Source of the DNA: Bremia lactucae
Taxonomy: Eukaryota; Oomycota; Peronosporomycetes; Peronosporales; Peronosporaceae
DNA length: 64,000 nucleotides
Assembly: GCF_004359215.1 (NCBI RefSeq)
Contig: NC_090626.1
Coordinates: forward strand, 10,005 to 74,004
Direction: 5' to 3'
Of this stretch, positions 22,389 through 32,953 are shown piece by piece. Within the stretch, counting starts at the first letter, position 1. The number at the start of each line of letters is the position of its first letter. A model generated the notes under the pieces. It had not been told where the DNA came from and ran no database searches. It saw only the letters and a list, made by a program, of their open reading frames with translations. The translations under genes were made by a program, and so were the position numbers.

Positions 22389-22534
22389 TGCAATTTTTGT
22401 TTGTCAATTCTTATATTTGTTTGTTTACTTAAACAGTTTTTAAAAAAAGACAAGCTCTGAAGTTATGCAATGTCTTTAAAGAAGATTTAATCATTTTTCT
22501 TCTACCTGAGAAGGCTAATTGTGTAATTTTTTCC
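22389..22534. terminator. Shared 3' region between convergent genes
   Basis: Only 146 bp separate the stop codons of the synthetase (plus) and the sulfurtransferase (minus). The stretch is AT-rich, with T and A runs on both strands that could serve polyadenylation, but no definite signal is seen. Confidence 0.35.
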
Positions 22535-23425
22535 CTAGGCCACTTCGGTATCCTCCCGATTGAGATATTGAAGCATCGAGTCTTCGTAAACCTTAACGTC
22601 TTTGAACCCACTTATCTGTTCTAGTGCAAAGGCCAAGTGAGCAGCTCGGATTCCACGCTGACAGTACGTAATCACGGGCTTGTCCTTGTCGAGGTGGCAA
22701 CTGTCACAAAAAACTTTGTCGAGTACTTCTTTTTTGTAAAATTTTCCATTTTGAAGAATATTCATGCTATTCGACCAATCAAAATTTATAGCGCCAGGCA
22801 CGTGCCCACTCCGAGAATTGCCATCGGCGACCCGGCCATTAAACTCATCAGGAGACCTTGCGTCCACAAATTGGGTCAGAGGGTCAGCAATACCTTTTTG
22901 TACGGCCTCAAAGCCCACAAGCTTGTGTAGGTTCTTCACCTGCGTCCACGGTGTTGCCTGTCGTTCTCTGTCCTTACTATTTCCGGTTTCTACCGCATTT
23001 CCATCAGCTTGCCACTGCTTCAAACCCCCATCTAGCACCTTCAGTTGCTCGAGTGGGTAGCCATAATGACGAAACACCCACCACATGCGCGTCGATTTGA
23101 GACTCAATTCGTCGTCATAGAATACAAGTGTGATATCGTTTGAAATACGCAGCTTTTTGACAGCATCTACAAATATTCGAGAGCTTACGACGCCAGTGGA
23201 CGCGGGAGTCGGATCCTTTAGAAGCGACGTGGCCAACGGAAGTGGAATTGCGTCCGGAATGTGACCGCAATGGTACAACGAGGGGTGATTACAGTCAAAA
23301 ATAAGCAGAGCTGGGTTGTCCGAGATTTGTGCGCTGCGCACCCATTTCGAGTCAACAAGGGCAGAGAGACGCCGGCCCGAGGATGAAGCCCCGAGCAGTA
23401 GCAGATCACATTTTCGTGCAAACAT
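22535..23425 (-). CDS. Thiosulfate/3-mercaptopyruvate sulfurtransferase, two rhodanese domains
   Basis: 296 residues from the first ATG on the minus strand (23425); an upstream in-frame extension has only a TTG. The N-terminal catalytically inactive rhodanese domain has LIFDCNHP and a GHIPDAIPL strand; the C-terminal domain has FVDARSPDEF, GHVPGAINFDW and the active-site loop TYCQRGIRAA with the persulfide cysteine near residue 255. Such enzymes move sulfur from 3-mercaptopyruvate or thiosulfate to thiols or cyanide. The length is normal for the family. The start (MFARKCDLLLLGASSSGRR) is basic and Ser-rich, consistent with a mitochondrial presequence, which is usual for eukaryotic members; this is inference. 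Confidence 0.9.
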   Translation of the reverse strand: MFARKCDLLLLGASSSGRRLSALVDSKWVRSAQISDNPALLIFDCNHPSLYHCGHIPDAIPLPLATSLLKDPTPASTGVVSSRIFVDAVKKLRISNDITLVFYDDELSLKSTRMWWVFRHYGYPLEQLKVLDGGLKQWQADGNAVETGNSKDRERQATPWTQVKNLHKLVGFEAVQKGIADPLTQFVDARSPDEFNGRVADGNSRSGHVPGAINFDWSNSMNILQNGKFYKKEVLDKVFCDSCHLDKDKPVITYCQRGIRAAHLAFALEQISGFKDVKVYEDSMLQYLNREDTEVA

Positions 23426-23456
23426 GCAAAAAGAATATGGTGCCAACCTTGACAGT

Positions 23457-23471
23457 ATTATTTTTAGTGAG
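23457..23471 (-). promoter_or_regulatory. Possible initiator of the sulfurtransferase gene
   Basis: On the minus strand CTCACTAAAAATAAT lies about 32 bp before the ATG and resembles the oomycete Inr core (TCAYT plus a T/A-rich tail). The match is partial. Confidence 0.35.
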
Positions 23472-23645
23472 ACATTATCCCCACCGGAGTTCAGGGGTTC
23501 CTTTAATTTTATAGTATGGATACTGGAAAGTCGACCACACGGTCACAAACATAACATATAAAATTGTAGCAGAATTTGAAAATTTTATTTTCTTAGCGAG
23601 GTTAAAAGATCTGAGCCTATACCTATTATATAAACTTATTTTGCC

Positions 23646-24083
23646 ATGCCTCTTGCTCCTTCAGTCGAAAACTGTCAATTGCAACAGCAAAAGAAGCTCT
23701 TGAAGCTCACGCATGAAGAGCGTGCTAGTCGGCTGCAAACACAACGGAGTATACCGATATGAGGGCCGTGGTGCAAGGTCTGCACAGAAATTTAGGAAAA
23801 TGGATTGCATCTTCAGAGTAAAGGTAGCGCGGGATTGTGCAGGCATTCGACAAGTTACCGAGTAGATACTTGGAGCTTGAAAATCGTAGAGCCAGGAATT
23901 AATCACGAATCCGCCGACGTAGCAGCATATCGTCGAGTAAGGAACAAAGTACTCAGCCAAATTTTGCCTCTGATTGCGCAACAAGACCTCGCAGGTGTTG
24001 CACAGCGGAACATTTTGCGCGCATTGCAAATAGCCAACCAAGAAACTGCTGGTCATTATCTTATCGCTTCGGAGGTCACATAA
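23646..24083 (+). CDS. Possible small helical protein gene, structure uncertain
   Basis: An ATG at 23646 opens a short Gln/Lys/Leu-rich stretch (QLQQQKKLLKLTHEERASRL), and the frame ending at 24083 holds a strongly helical stretch (RVRNKVLSQILPLIAQQDLA, then ILRALQIANQETAGHYLIA). They are in different frames, with GT and AG dinucleotides between them that would allow splicing (for example 23749-23795), but I could not build a fully open spliced frame. It could be a small gene with unclear introns or a pseudogene. No family is recognised. Confidence 0.25.
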
Positions 24084-24590
24084 CACTTCCTTCTCCTACA
24101 AAATCTATCACAGATTTTTGAAGGCAGCTAATATGACTGGACGTTGTTGGAAGCCAGAATGTTCAAACACAAAGTAACAAGGTTTTCCGCACGAAGTACT
24201 TAGGTATTAGCCATTTTGTAAATTGGTCGGGGTAACTTCCTTTTTGCAAACATATCTCACTTTCAAACGTGATTTCTACTCGACTCTCTATTGATAGTAG
24301 CTAGGATCAGATTATCATGACTTCTGAACCTTTTTGAAAGTTGTTACCAAAGAGATAAAAGCACACTCTAAATGTTGCTGTGTCAAATTTGATGTGATTC
24401 TTACGGATTCGCGAAACAATTACGCTGTATGGATAGGCATATCTTGCCCTATTGAATGAAGATGCAAGATAAATATTTATTTCTGATCAAATTGAAAAAA
24501 ATTGGTCGGCATACAATCGATAATATTTCCTACAAAATGATCACACCAAGAATTATAATATTAGGGACTTGCTTTATTCATACCCTTATC
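24084..24590. other. Intergenic stretch, nothing recognised
   Basis: AT-rich sequence with stops in all frames and no similarity noticed to the repeats elsewhere in the window. Confidence 0.6.
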
Positions 24591-24686
24591 CTTACATTCA
24601 CACCCTTTGTATTTTGTAATGAAGTGCGAGGGAGACGGGTCACGTGATAGGGGCTATTAATAGCGTAGGACAGGCCGGAGGCACAG

Positions 24687-26600
24687 CATGGTTTGGGGTT
24701 ACTTCACGGATATTGTGCAGCCGCAGACGCTTAAAGCTGCCGACATCTCATCAATCGTCATAAAAGAGTGAGTCTAAACAAGTGCTTTAAGACGTTCGTG
24801 ACGAAACTTAAAGCACTTGTTTCGACTCACGTCATGAACAAGCTCGAGACTTCGGAGCGACCGGTTTGATTCGTGTCCAACAAAATTGGCGTCCATGCGG
24901 CGCAACGCATTTAAGGCCGTCTCTGCGTCATCTAATGGTCAGCGATCCAACGAGAGTTTTGCTTACCTTCGCTACCGCGGTCGGAGAAGGAGAAGTTTCA
25001 GCTCCATGCCGCCATGCACTACTACGCCACAGGGTCGTCATTTCAAGCGCATTAAGTATGCTCATCTTCAAGAAGCTATTCGTGTGCTGCACCCGGACGA
25101 GAACATTTATCACGATTCGCAAGAAGCTCGCAGGTGAATTGCTAAACAAGTGCTACGATCAGCTGAAGGCAAACGTCGATATTCACATGAAAGGTGCTCA
25201 TTTATGTCTGGTAACGGATGGCTAATGAAATTACAAGAACGGCTCTTTTTTAGCAACTACATTGCCATATCTCATACACTGTGCTTTTCCTTCGAGTCAG
25301 TATCTACCAGACAGCAAGGTCACAGCACCGTTTGGATCGCGCAGGACATCATGCGCGTATTCGATCACTATGCGCTGTCAAAGTTCTGTGAGGCGGTGAC
25401 AGACAATAATTCGGCCAATTAGAATGCCTGGCAACAGCTTAGCAAGGTGATCTTATCATGTACTTTAAGAGCTGCTGTTCTCTTGACTGCATCTTTTTGT
25501 GAAATATTTGCTCTCCACGTCGAGAACCAGGAAGACCACGACAATGGGGCGACGTTTCCTGCAGTGAATTCATTTGTTGGTATGCTCATCTGTATTTCCG
25601 CGTGCAAGGATCTGGTAAAGTTTTTTCACAATCATCATATCGTGAAGGCACGCCTGCATGAGGTGCAGAAGGCTGAATCCTTATGTTCCCTCGTTCGACA
25701 CACGCCCGCTCGTTGGGGGGGATTTAAGTCATGTGTGCGTCGGTGCTTGCATCACAGCGCCTGATCCACAGCATCGTTAGTGCTCGCGAGTTTGTCGTTG
25801 GGGCAGCTGCTCAGAAGTCTTAGCGACAGAAGATCAAGGACCTCGTCATAAGCAATGACTTCGTCGTGAAGATGAACAATCCCATTGCCATTCTTGAGCC
25901 TATCGACGCGTATTGTCAAGTAACGTATTGTGAAGTACTAGTCTGACAGTGTTTGAATTTCAAAAGTTCTGCCGAATTTTCATACCCTCCTGGGCATGTT
26001 CGCTGCTGTCCATGAACGAGCAGTCATCACCCAGCTGGAGCTTAAGTATTTGATGAAGCTCGCGGCTTCCCGCTTCCAATTTATGCATGGCGAAGCGCAC
26101 AGTCTGTCCTATCTCCTCGACCCTCGTCTTCTTGGTGATGGTTTGCAACCACCCAATTTCCGTGAACTCGAAGGCAAGCCTTGCAACACAACCATTGATG
26201 ACACCACGCCCATTAACGGAACGAGGCGGACGTCGTTGTACACCAAATTGACTGACTTCCTCCTCTCAGTGCGGCCTGAGAAGGCTACGAGCTCATCCCG
26301 ATACTCGGTGCTTACGAAGAAGGCGAAGACGCCTTTGCAATATTGGCCGACGGATGGTGTTTAATGGCCAAATCTGCGCCTGTAGTACTCAAGCCGTTCT
26401 CGATGGCAACATCCAGCACTGCATCAGAACGCAACTTCTCCACAATGGCGTTCATCCATTCAAAGCTTCGAATTTACTTAGCGTGGTATCAGTTGATAAG
26501 CTCGTGTCCATTAAGAGAAACATGACCGCTGTCCACGATATGCAGACCGCGGGGTGCTTTTTCTCGGATGGAAAAGACGACCCTAACGAAAGTGATTAAG
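24687..26600 (+). pseudogene. hAT transposase, broken into at least six frames
   Basis: Reading frames in series cover the protein: an N-terminal BED-finger-like start (about 24690, WGYFTDI), HFKRIKYAHLQEAIRVLHPD (25040), the RNase H-like catalytic region (GNGWLMKLQERLFFSNY at 25210; AVTDNNSAN at 25395; a VKFFHNHHIVKARLHEVQ block at 25615; LVRHTPARWGG at 25690), the helical insertion (SRFQFMHGEAHSLSYLLDPR at 26070) and the C-terminal dimerisation motif ASERNFSTMAFIHSKLR at 26420. Stops and frameshifts between the pieces rule out activity. Confidence 0.85.
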
Positions 26601-27127
26601 AAACAATAAAATCTTGTCCGTAAATCGTTTTTTAGGTTAACAAAACCCGATGAGTGCCCATTTAACACCACTATCATGTCTGCTTCCCCCGCGCCATTAC
26701 CGTCTGCTTTGTCATTACCTGCCGTCCTCATCCACACAATAACAGGCTTCCTCCCCGCCATCGGGTCTGTCTGCCGGAAACCGGGGAGTCGATGCTCTGC
26801 TGGAGTACTTGCTGGAACTCGTAGCGCAGCATGCCGCCAACCCTGCGGAGTCGTCTACGCCGCCTGATTGAGCGCGGTTTCGAGGAGAATGATTATTGAG
26901 TCACGGTGACAATTTAATAAAACCAAGTATATTTCCGAAGGTACCGTCACGGTATCTAACGGGGTATTAAAGATCTGGTAAAATATTAGGAATCGAAACG
27001 GAAATATTGAGAATTTTGGGTTTTGGCTCATGTATATATTAACACTATTAACAAAACGGGTGTGAGTGAAATCAAGAAGACGGGTGTGTAATTGACTATA
27101 TGCAGAAATGGTTTGGATTTAAGAGAG
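26601..27127. other. 3' untranslated part of the hAT element with GGTGTR motifs
   Basis: No gene. From about 27055 on, GGGTGTG or GGTGTA motifs recur at spacings of 20-45 bp (27059, 27085, 27129, 27155, 27178), which look like transposase-binding subterminal repeats. Confidence 0.45.
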
Positions 27128-27428
27128 AGGGTGTGATTGTAAGAAATTGCGGAAAAGGTGTAAATTTAAGGAAAAATGGTGTAAATATAACATTTCCATA
27201 TGGGGCTATTAGAAGAGATCGCCACGATTCGGCACTTTACCTGCGGAACAAGAACATGGCGTGCCGACGCTAGGGAATACGCTTCGATAGCTTTTTGTTT
27301 GACAAGAGCGTCTCCCAGGTAGCAGCCAGCGCAGACGCGCGCGAGATTCCATAAAGACTGACTACTATACTAAGGACACTTTTGTGCCTAAAAACGAAGA
27401 GCTAAACAAAAAAGTGGATCTCCCTTCG

Positions 27429-27664
27429 TATGTGCCTCAGGCTGATGTGGTGTGATAGCCATACCTTGTGCGTGGAGACTGGCTGAAACTTGGCGCTACA
27501 TGTTAAAGATGCATGTAAAAACACCATAAGGTCTGGACTGACTACCTTTCTATGTGCCTCAGGCTGATGTGGTGTGGACAGCCATACCTTGTGCGTGGAG
27601 ACTGAATTGAACTTGGCGCTACATTTTAAAGCTGCATGTTAATAGCACCATAAGATCTGGACTA
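27429..27664. repeat. Two tandem copies of a ~115-bp unit
   Basis: The segment beginning TATGTGCCTCAGGCTGATGT at 27429 repeats from 27551 (period 122 bp) with a few differences, ending both times in CATAAGRTCTGGACT. No coding potential was seen. The surrounding 27144-28349 shows no recognisable gene, though 28060-28345 resembles 62456-62640, so part of it is an unclassified repeat. Confidence 0.75.
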
Positions 27665-28349
27665 AAAATGTGGGTGTATATTTCAAATTGAGTAGAGCAT
27701 GCAATAACACAGTTAAGTTCTACTTCTCCGTCGCTGACAGTGAAGAATCTCGCAATTTGGCTGGGCTTATACTTATGAGTGTGCATGCTGAATCGCAAGG
27801 CTTCACTGGTAGTCAAAATTATCATGCAATAACAATGCTTGACCTCTTTGTTCAATTTCTCTTGAATTAATTTCCACGGTGCATGCTTATTAATGCTAGT
27901 CAGATTAATGATACTGCAAAACTGTCGGAAATAAATCATGCCCTCATCTCGAAACATCGATTGAAGCAATAAACGGGAGCGGCCGGCCGATTTTGTTTTA
28001 AAATAGTGCTAAGAAGCATTGTATCAAAGGTATGTAACAAGTTGCGGAGGTGACAGTCATGGAGTTGCATGTAAAAATGACACTGATAGATCCAATATTT
28101 CCTTTCTTCTTACCTGACACCCAGTGTTCCTGTGAGAATGAAACAGACTTCTTTATCGCTGCCTTTTCCCGGCATCAGTAGTACACATGTAAGCAGGCGA
28201 AGGATGTCATTCTTTCGTTTCATACTTGGAAAATGTTTGTACACAATGTGCAAAACATAGACTGCGAGGCCTGGCTTGACAAATTGGATTTTTCCCGTGA
28301 CCGGTTAGAAAACGGACCGTAGTCGTTGCACGCTACAAGATGCATCGTT

Positions 28350-28985
28350 TGTCTAAAGAGGCAAGCGTTAGGTACATGGGTTTTGGTCTATTAGACGAAC
28401 TCGATGTGATCGAAGAGACAACAAGGTGTCCCTGCGTACCAACGCAAGAGGGCATCAAATCGAACTCAGCGTAAAACGCAATGTCAAAGGCCGCTTCAAA
28501 AGTAGCGGGTGGGCTTGTAAGAATCTCGTTCGGTCCATGCCCGTAATATGACCTTCGATGACGATGGTAACTAGAATCACTTCTTGTAATGGATCAAACG
28601 CATAGCAGCAATAAGAGTTCGCAGCTCTTTCGAGTTTCCAACAAGATTCTATTACCTGGCGAAAAGATATGAATCGCAATCGAACGCGAGAAACCTGATT
28701 GGCGCAAGCACGCGACACAATTGCTGTTTGAGATGGTCCGACGTCGAAAATGCGACCATCATAGACGCGTTACATGTGAGAGCTAATTTTCTCGCCCTAC
28801 CAGTGAGTTTGAAAATGATTAGGGAACTCGCTGTTGCTCTGTTTGGACCAAGGCTGAGATCATGACCATCCCCGCCTCTCCGATTCAAAGAAGAGAATTT
28901 ATGTTTCTCTTTTCTCTCAAATGTCATACCATTCACGCCAAGAAGGCGAGAATTAGGCTCCGAATTAGATACAGGAATAACCGAG
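28350..28985 (-). pseudogene. Gypsy gag fragment
   Basis: Minus-strand frames at 28652-28936 and 28455-28718 read a gypsy gag (KLTGRARKLALTCNASM, DHLKQQLCRVLAP, then PPATFEAAFDIAFYAEFD). The same gene, more decayed, occurs at 40130-40700 in element E2. The LTR-like sequence at 28995-29405 lies directly upstream, so this is the truncated 5' part of an E2-family element. Confidence 0.75.
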
Positions 28986-28994
28986 TTGGCATAG

Positions 28995-29405
28995 ATGCCG
29001 CTAAGTAGTCATGGGCATGCTTGATAAAGTGGACTTAAAGTGCTTAAAGGCCTCTAGCTTTATATCAAAAGCACCTCTACGCCCTGAGCCAGGACATGAT
29101 ACATTTGCTTAGGCTTAAAGAAAGCTTTAACCTTTTAATAATTCGACCTTTAGCCTCTGAGAGGTTTGAGAAAGGATCCATCCTCAGAAGGATAAGTCTT
29201 ATAAGAACTAAGTGTTGATGAATACGAGTGCTGTCAGTTGTTGCGGAGTTTCCTCGCCGCTCGTAGAACCAAGTGTTAGCTATTTCCCGAAAGCATATAC
29301 CTTAGGAAGGCTTTGTATCTCACAAGCCACAGCGTAAGCCTTATGAAGGCACGACACACTGAACTTTCTTTTGATGTTTTAAAAGTAAAATACCTGACTT
29401 CAAAT
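28995..29405 (-). repeat. LTR of the E2 gypsy family, degenerate
   Basis: The block GTAGAACCAAGTGTTAGCTA with the following CGAAAGCATATACCTT matches LTRs at 35673-36150 and 41080-41536. A decayed primer-binding site follows toward gag. It truncates the pol tail at 29405. Confidence 0.55.
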
Positions 29406-29514
29406 ACTTCGTAGGATGCATGCGCATCCTACGAGACATCTCCTTTATGTATGCATTGTCTTGGCGGTGCAATACACGAAACGGGCCGATTTACTTGGGC
29501 AATAATTATCACTG

Positions 29515-29592
29515 CCCACATCTATCACTAAATGCTTGGGATACCATCGTTAACCCACATCTATCACTAAATGCTTGGGATACCATCGTTAA
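29515..29592. repeat. Perfect 39-bp tandem duplication
   Basis: Two identical 39-bp units starting CCCACATCTATCACTAAATG lie head to tail inside the pol tail. Being a multiple of three, the duplication would not shift the frame. Confidence 0.9.
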
Positions 29593-29870
29593 CCTTTCAA
29601 TAAACGTTTGTCTTTTAATTTTGTCAGCGTTCCATTTCTATCGGTCCACCGCATCAGCGATGAAATCTTCCTCGAAGCGGCCGCTACGTCTCGAGCAATC
29701 AGGAATTCAGCTGCTGACTCGTTTTTTTTTTGTTTCAAGTGCGCTCGGTGCGCACCGCGGAGATATCATTCTTTTATGTTATAAAAGAGCGTCATTGCTC
29801 TTAACAATGTTGTCAGTTTCGATGCTGAATAAAATAACATCACTGTTACCAAATTCCATAGTAGCACTGA

Positions 29871-29945
29871 TCCTGGTGGTGTAGTGGTGCGCCACTAACT
29901 TTCAGGACCGGGAGGTCAGGTTCGATACCCGGGGCCGACAAATCC
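29871..29945 (+). repeat. tRNA-derived SINE head with A and B boxes
   Basis: TGGTGTAGTGG (29877-29887) fits the RNA polymerase III A box and GGTTCGATACC (29919-29929) the B box, with the usual spacing of about 31 bp. The sequence cannot be folded into a good cloverleaf with paired acceptor arms, so it is a SINE head rather than a tRNA gene. The body probably runs to about 30020. It lies within the gypsy pol tail, hence inserted later. Confidence 0.65.
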
Positions 29946-32759
29946 TCCAAAGTCTACTGGGAGGAGGTAATGTCCTGTGCATAAAAATAGGTGTAGATGA
30001 TTAGACATACAGAAACTAACCTATCATCAATTAAAGGGCAAATTCCGTGTATTCCATCAAAAGCATCAGTAACCGATGAGCTGTCTCCTTCTTTATAAAC
30101 TGAATCAGCAATTTATTCTTCACATCGACTGATTGTCAATGTGTGGTGAGCAAGAGCAAGATTGGTCTTTGCTCGAGCGAGCCCTTGACCATATAAATTA
30201 GAGTCACACACTAACGAGGTGGGTATATGTGGATGGCGTAATCCTTCACGAAGAACGTCGTATGCTTTGTTGATGCATGCAGCGATTATTGATGGCAAAT
30301 TTTCGCAATCGGCAAGAGCTTACACCAACTCTTAAAGAAGCGGACGTATCTTCGAAGCATCTCTTGGAGGACACGATTTGCGCATTCCGTGTCACCATTT
30401 TTTTCAGGATCGCCAGGTGTTGTCATTTTCAACCGTGTTTCAAGCAAACATACGGAACACGAATTGCCAAAACTCCTCCGCGAACCAAGATCTCAATTTG
30501 AAACCAGGGACATTGGAGTCGAAACATCATGCCTGCAAATAACATAAGCACATACTTCGGTTGTGGTCAACTCCAATGATGCAAAAGGATGACGATCTTT
30601 CTAAATGATCTTTAGCCACTATACCATTATTCTTGTGAGCGTCTTCATGAAATCTGAAGATGAAGTCCATCGACAAAAATCGCCAGCTCTCTGCCGGAAC
30701 AGGCAGAGTTTGTATCGAAGCACGAGACGCCGGACTCGGCTTCGCTAATGACAAGCTTTGCAAGCACGTATGAATACGTCCGTAAGTACATACGTGCTTG
30801 CAAAGATTGTGAAGAAAGTTTTCTCACGTCCACAATACCCACTCATTGGTGCGTCGTGACACTCATACAAGATGCGCAAGCGCAGACCATTGTATTTGGG
30901 AACGACGGTATGAGGTATGTCGCCAGCGATGGCTTATGATACAACTATTGCGTTTTGTGTATCGATCAGATGAAGATCGATACAATGTTGAAAACCACTT
31001 AAATGTCTTTTAAGATAGACGTTTGAGGAAAATACCATTAAACCTATTAGAACTTTGTCATTTAGGAGGCTTTTCTGATGTCATCAAGTAATTAGATTAA
31101 TTCTGATACCGAAACAATTAAATCAGCGGTTCAGCGGTAGGCTTGTCCACACTGTCGGTTGGCGCAGCCGGCTTAAAGTCAAGTCGGCCCGAAAGCGCAT
31201 CAGCGACGACATTTACCTGTCCTGATTTAGATACCAATGAAGTATTAATACTCAGCGGAAAAAACAACCACCTGACCCTTTTTGCGAGAGGTGTGAACTG
31301 TTTACACCCGTGCGTAAAGACGCAGGGTCAGTATAGACAATAAGCGGTCTATCTCCCAAGAGACAGACCTTAAACTCAGACAGTGCATATTTCATGGCAA
31401 GGAATATTTACTGTCTAATTTATGGTCCATATCTTGGATAATAGTCCGCTCATTGTTTTTTTTTACTTGTCGTGCACAGTGAAATTGCGCTCAGCTGGTT
31501 TAAGTTGACGCAACTGATAGCAGACGACGCGTTTGTGTGCCGTTTAGGTCATATAGCATAAATGCACAGCCGATTGCAAAATCGCTGGTGCCACAGACGC
31601 CATGAAATCGTCCGTCTTGGTCCGCAATTGCCAATATTGGCGATTGCATCAATCTTTGCTTGTAATGCTGACAATCAGCGTGCTACGACCATTTTTAAAT
31701 TCTCATATAAAAAACAAGAAAGACGTACGATTGATTGCGCGAGTACTTATGTAAGTTCGCCGCTAAGCCGAGGTACTCTCGAAGCATATTTACATCGACT
31801 AAGAAAATACAGTCAGTGATCGCCTTGATCGTTGCAGAATCAGATCTTACACCTTGTGTACCCACGATGCATCCAAGGAGAACTATTGCACTTGAAGCTA
31901 ATGTACACTTCTTGAGATTGGCATGAAAGTTATGCTTATGCATATGTGTAAGAACCTTTCGGACATGATGTACTGCAACGTCCGACTTTCCGTTGATGGC
32001 TCTGCTATGAACGAAGGCGTTACCAGATAGCTCGGTGTGAAATTCCGCACCTAACTCAATAGATTTGTTACAAATTTGTTGAATGTTGCGGGGGCATTAC
32101 TAAGCCTCTGTAGCATTATTAGCTACTCCCAAACATTACGCTTGGGGTGCTTTCTGCTGTGAACGGGATATCGTGTTCACGCATACGGATTTGATAGAAT
32201 CCATCCATTTGATCCATCGCCGAAAAGATAGTACTCTTTGACATATCTCAACGCTAACGTCTTATTTTCGTGGTATTGGCGTTTGAGCCAATACCGTTGC
32301 AGCGTTAAATTTATTGAGCGCACAGTCCGTCACTCACCAGTGAGTTGTTTAAGGATAAAGGCACTCGACACAAATTCAACTTGATAGCAAGCTCGAAATT
32401 TCGTGTCATGAAGCAGTGGCCACTGCCACGTGAACAAGTATTAACGATCGACAAGTTCATTGCCGATCGTTAAGAAGCAGCGGGACAACAACAATTCCAA
32501 TATTAATGAAAACCTTCTGTGTGCGCAAATCAACTGCACTGCGCCTGGGCGAAAAGTATTTTTTTTCTTAGTCTTGCCCTTTCCCAAATTTGTCTTTACG
32601 TACCGTGACATGAGACTTGGGATTATTAGAAGCGAAAAAAATACATTCTTTCACCTTTACATCAGATGACACTTTTTCGGATCAGTTCCTATGATTTTGG
32701 CTGGTAAGCCCTAAGCCTCGCAAACAAGCTCTTTCTTCATCGACGTTTCTTCACAACAA

Positions 32760-32953
32760 TGATGTAAGAAGGTGATGATGTCGTGGAGCCCATCAACAAG
32801 CTGAGAACGCTAGCGGAGCAGCTCGATGATGTGAGGGCCCCGGTGAACGAGAGCGACTTGGGTATCACACACGGCACCGAATCAGTAATTACAACCTTGA
32901 TTTTGATAAAACCTTTGAGCAAAGAATTTATTTTCAACGACTTTCAGGACTGA
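32760..32953 (+). pseudogene. Copia gag fragment inside gypsy debris
   Basis: One plus-strand frame reads EGDDVVEPINKLRTLAEQLD and then APVNESDLGIT, the conserved gag region of copia elements, ending at a stop at 32951. It lies opposite in strand to the surrounding gypsy sequence, so it is a fragment of a separate element. Confidence 0.6.

Larger units (their letters stand above)
24591..27143 (+). mobile_element. Decayed hAT-family DNA transposon
   Basis: Transposase remnants (see below) are bounded by an inverted repeat: CTTACATTCACACCCT at 24591-24606 and its near-exact complement AGGGTGTGATTGTAAG at 27128-27143 (15 of 16). Several further GGTGTR-type motifs follow outward and inward at both ends, as is typical of hAT subterminal repeats. 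The precise ends and the 8-bp target duplication were not found. Confidence 0.65.
29405..32340 (-). mobile_element. Gypsy pol remnant E1: RT, RNase H, integrase, C-terminal tail
   Basis: Minus-strand order is normal: reverse transcriptase (32340-31695: MDQMDGFYQIRMREHDIPF, NAPATFNKFVTNLL, HANLKKCTLASSAIVLLGCIV), RNase H (31430-31150: CLLGDRPLIVYTD), integrase zinc and core (30950-30527: ESWRFLSMDFIFRFHEDAHK), integrase C-terminus (30298-30113: SLVCDSNLYGQGLARAK) and the tail IGPFRVLHRQDNAY at about 29480-29430. Stops and frameshifts are everywhere and the YxDD motif is lost. Unlike E2 and E3, its RT is contiguous on one strand. Confidence 0.8.

Noticed and set aside
23426..23446. N-terminal extension of the sulfurtransferase from a TTG
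   Set aside because: Eukaryotic initiation at ATG 23425 gives a full-length protein; the extension adds only seven residues.
29871..29945. Functional tRNA gene
   Set aside because: A and B boxes fit, but the acceptor and T stems do not pair properly, so a SINE head is more likely.
32737..32937. Minus-strand Ser-rich frame
   Set aside because: It is the shadow of the copia gag fragment on the plus strand.
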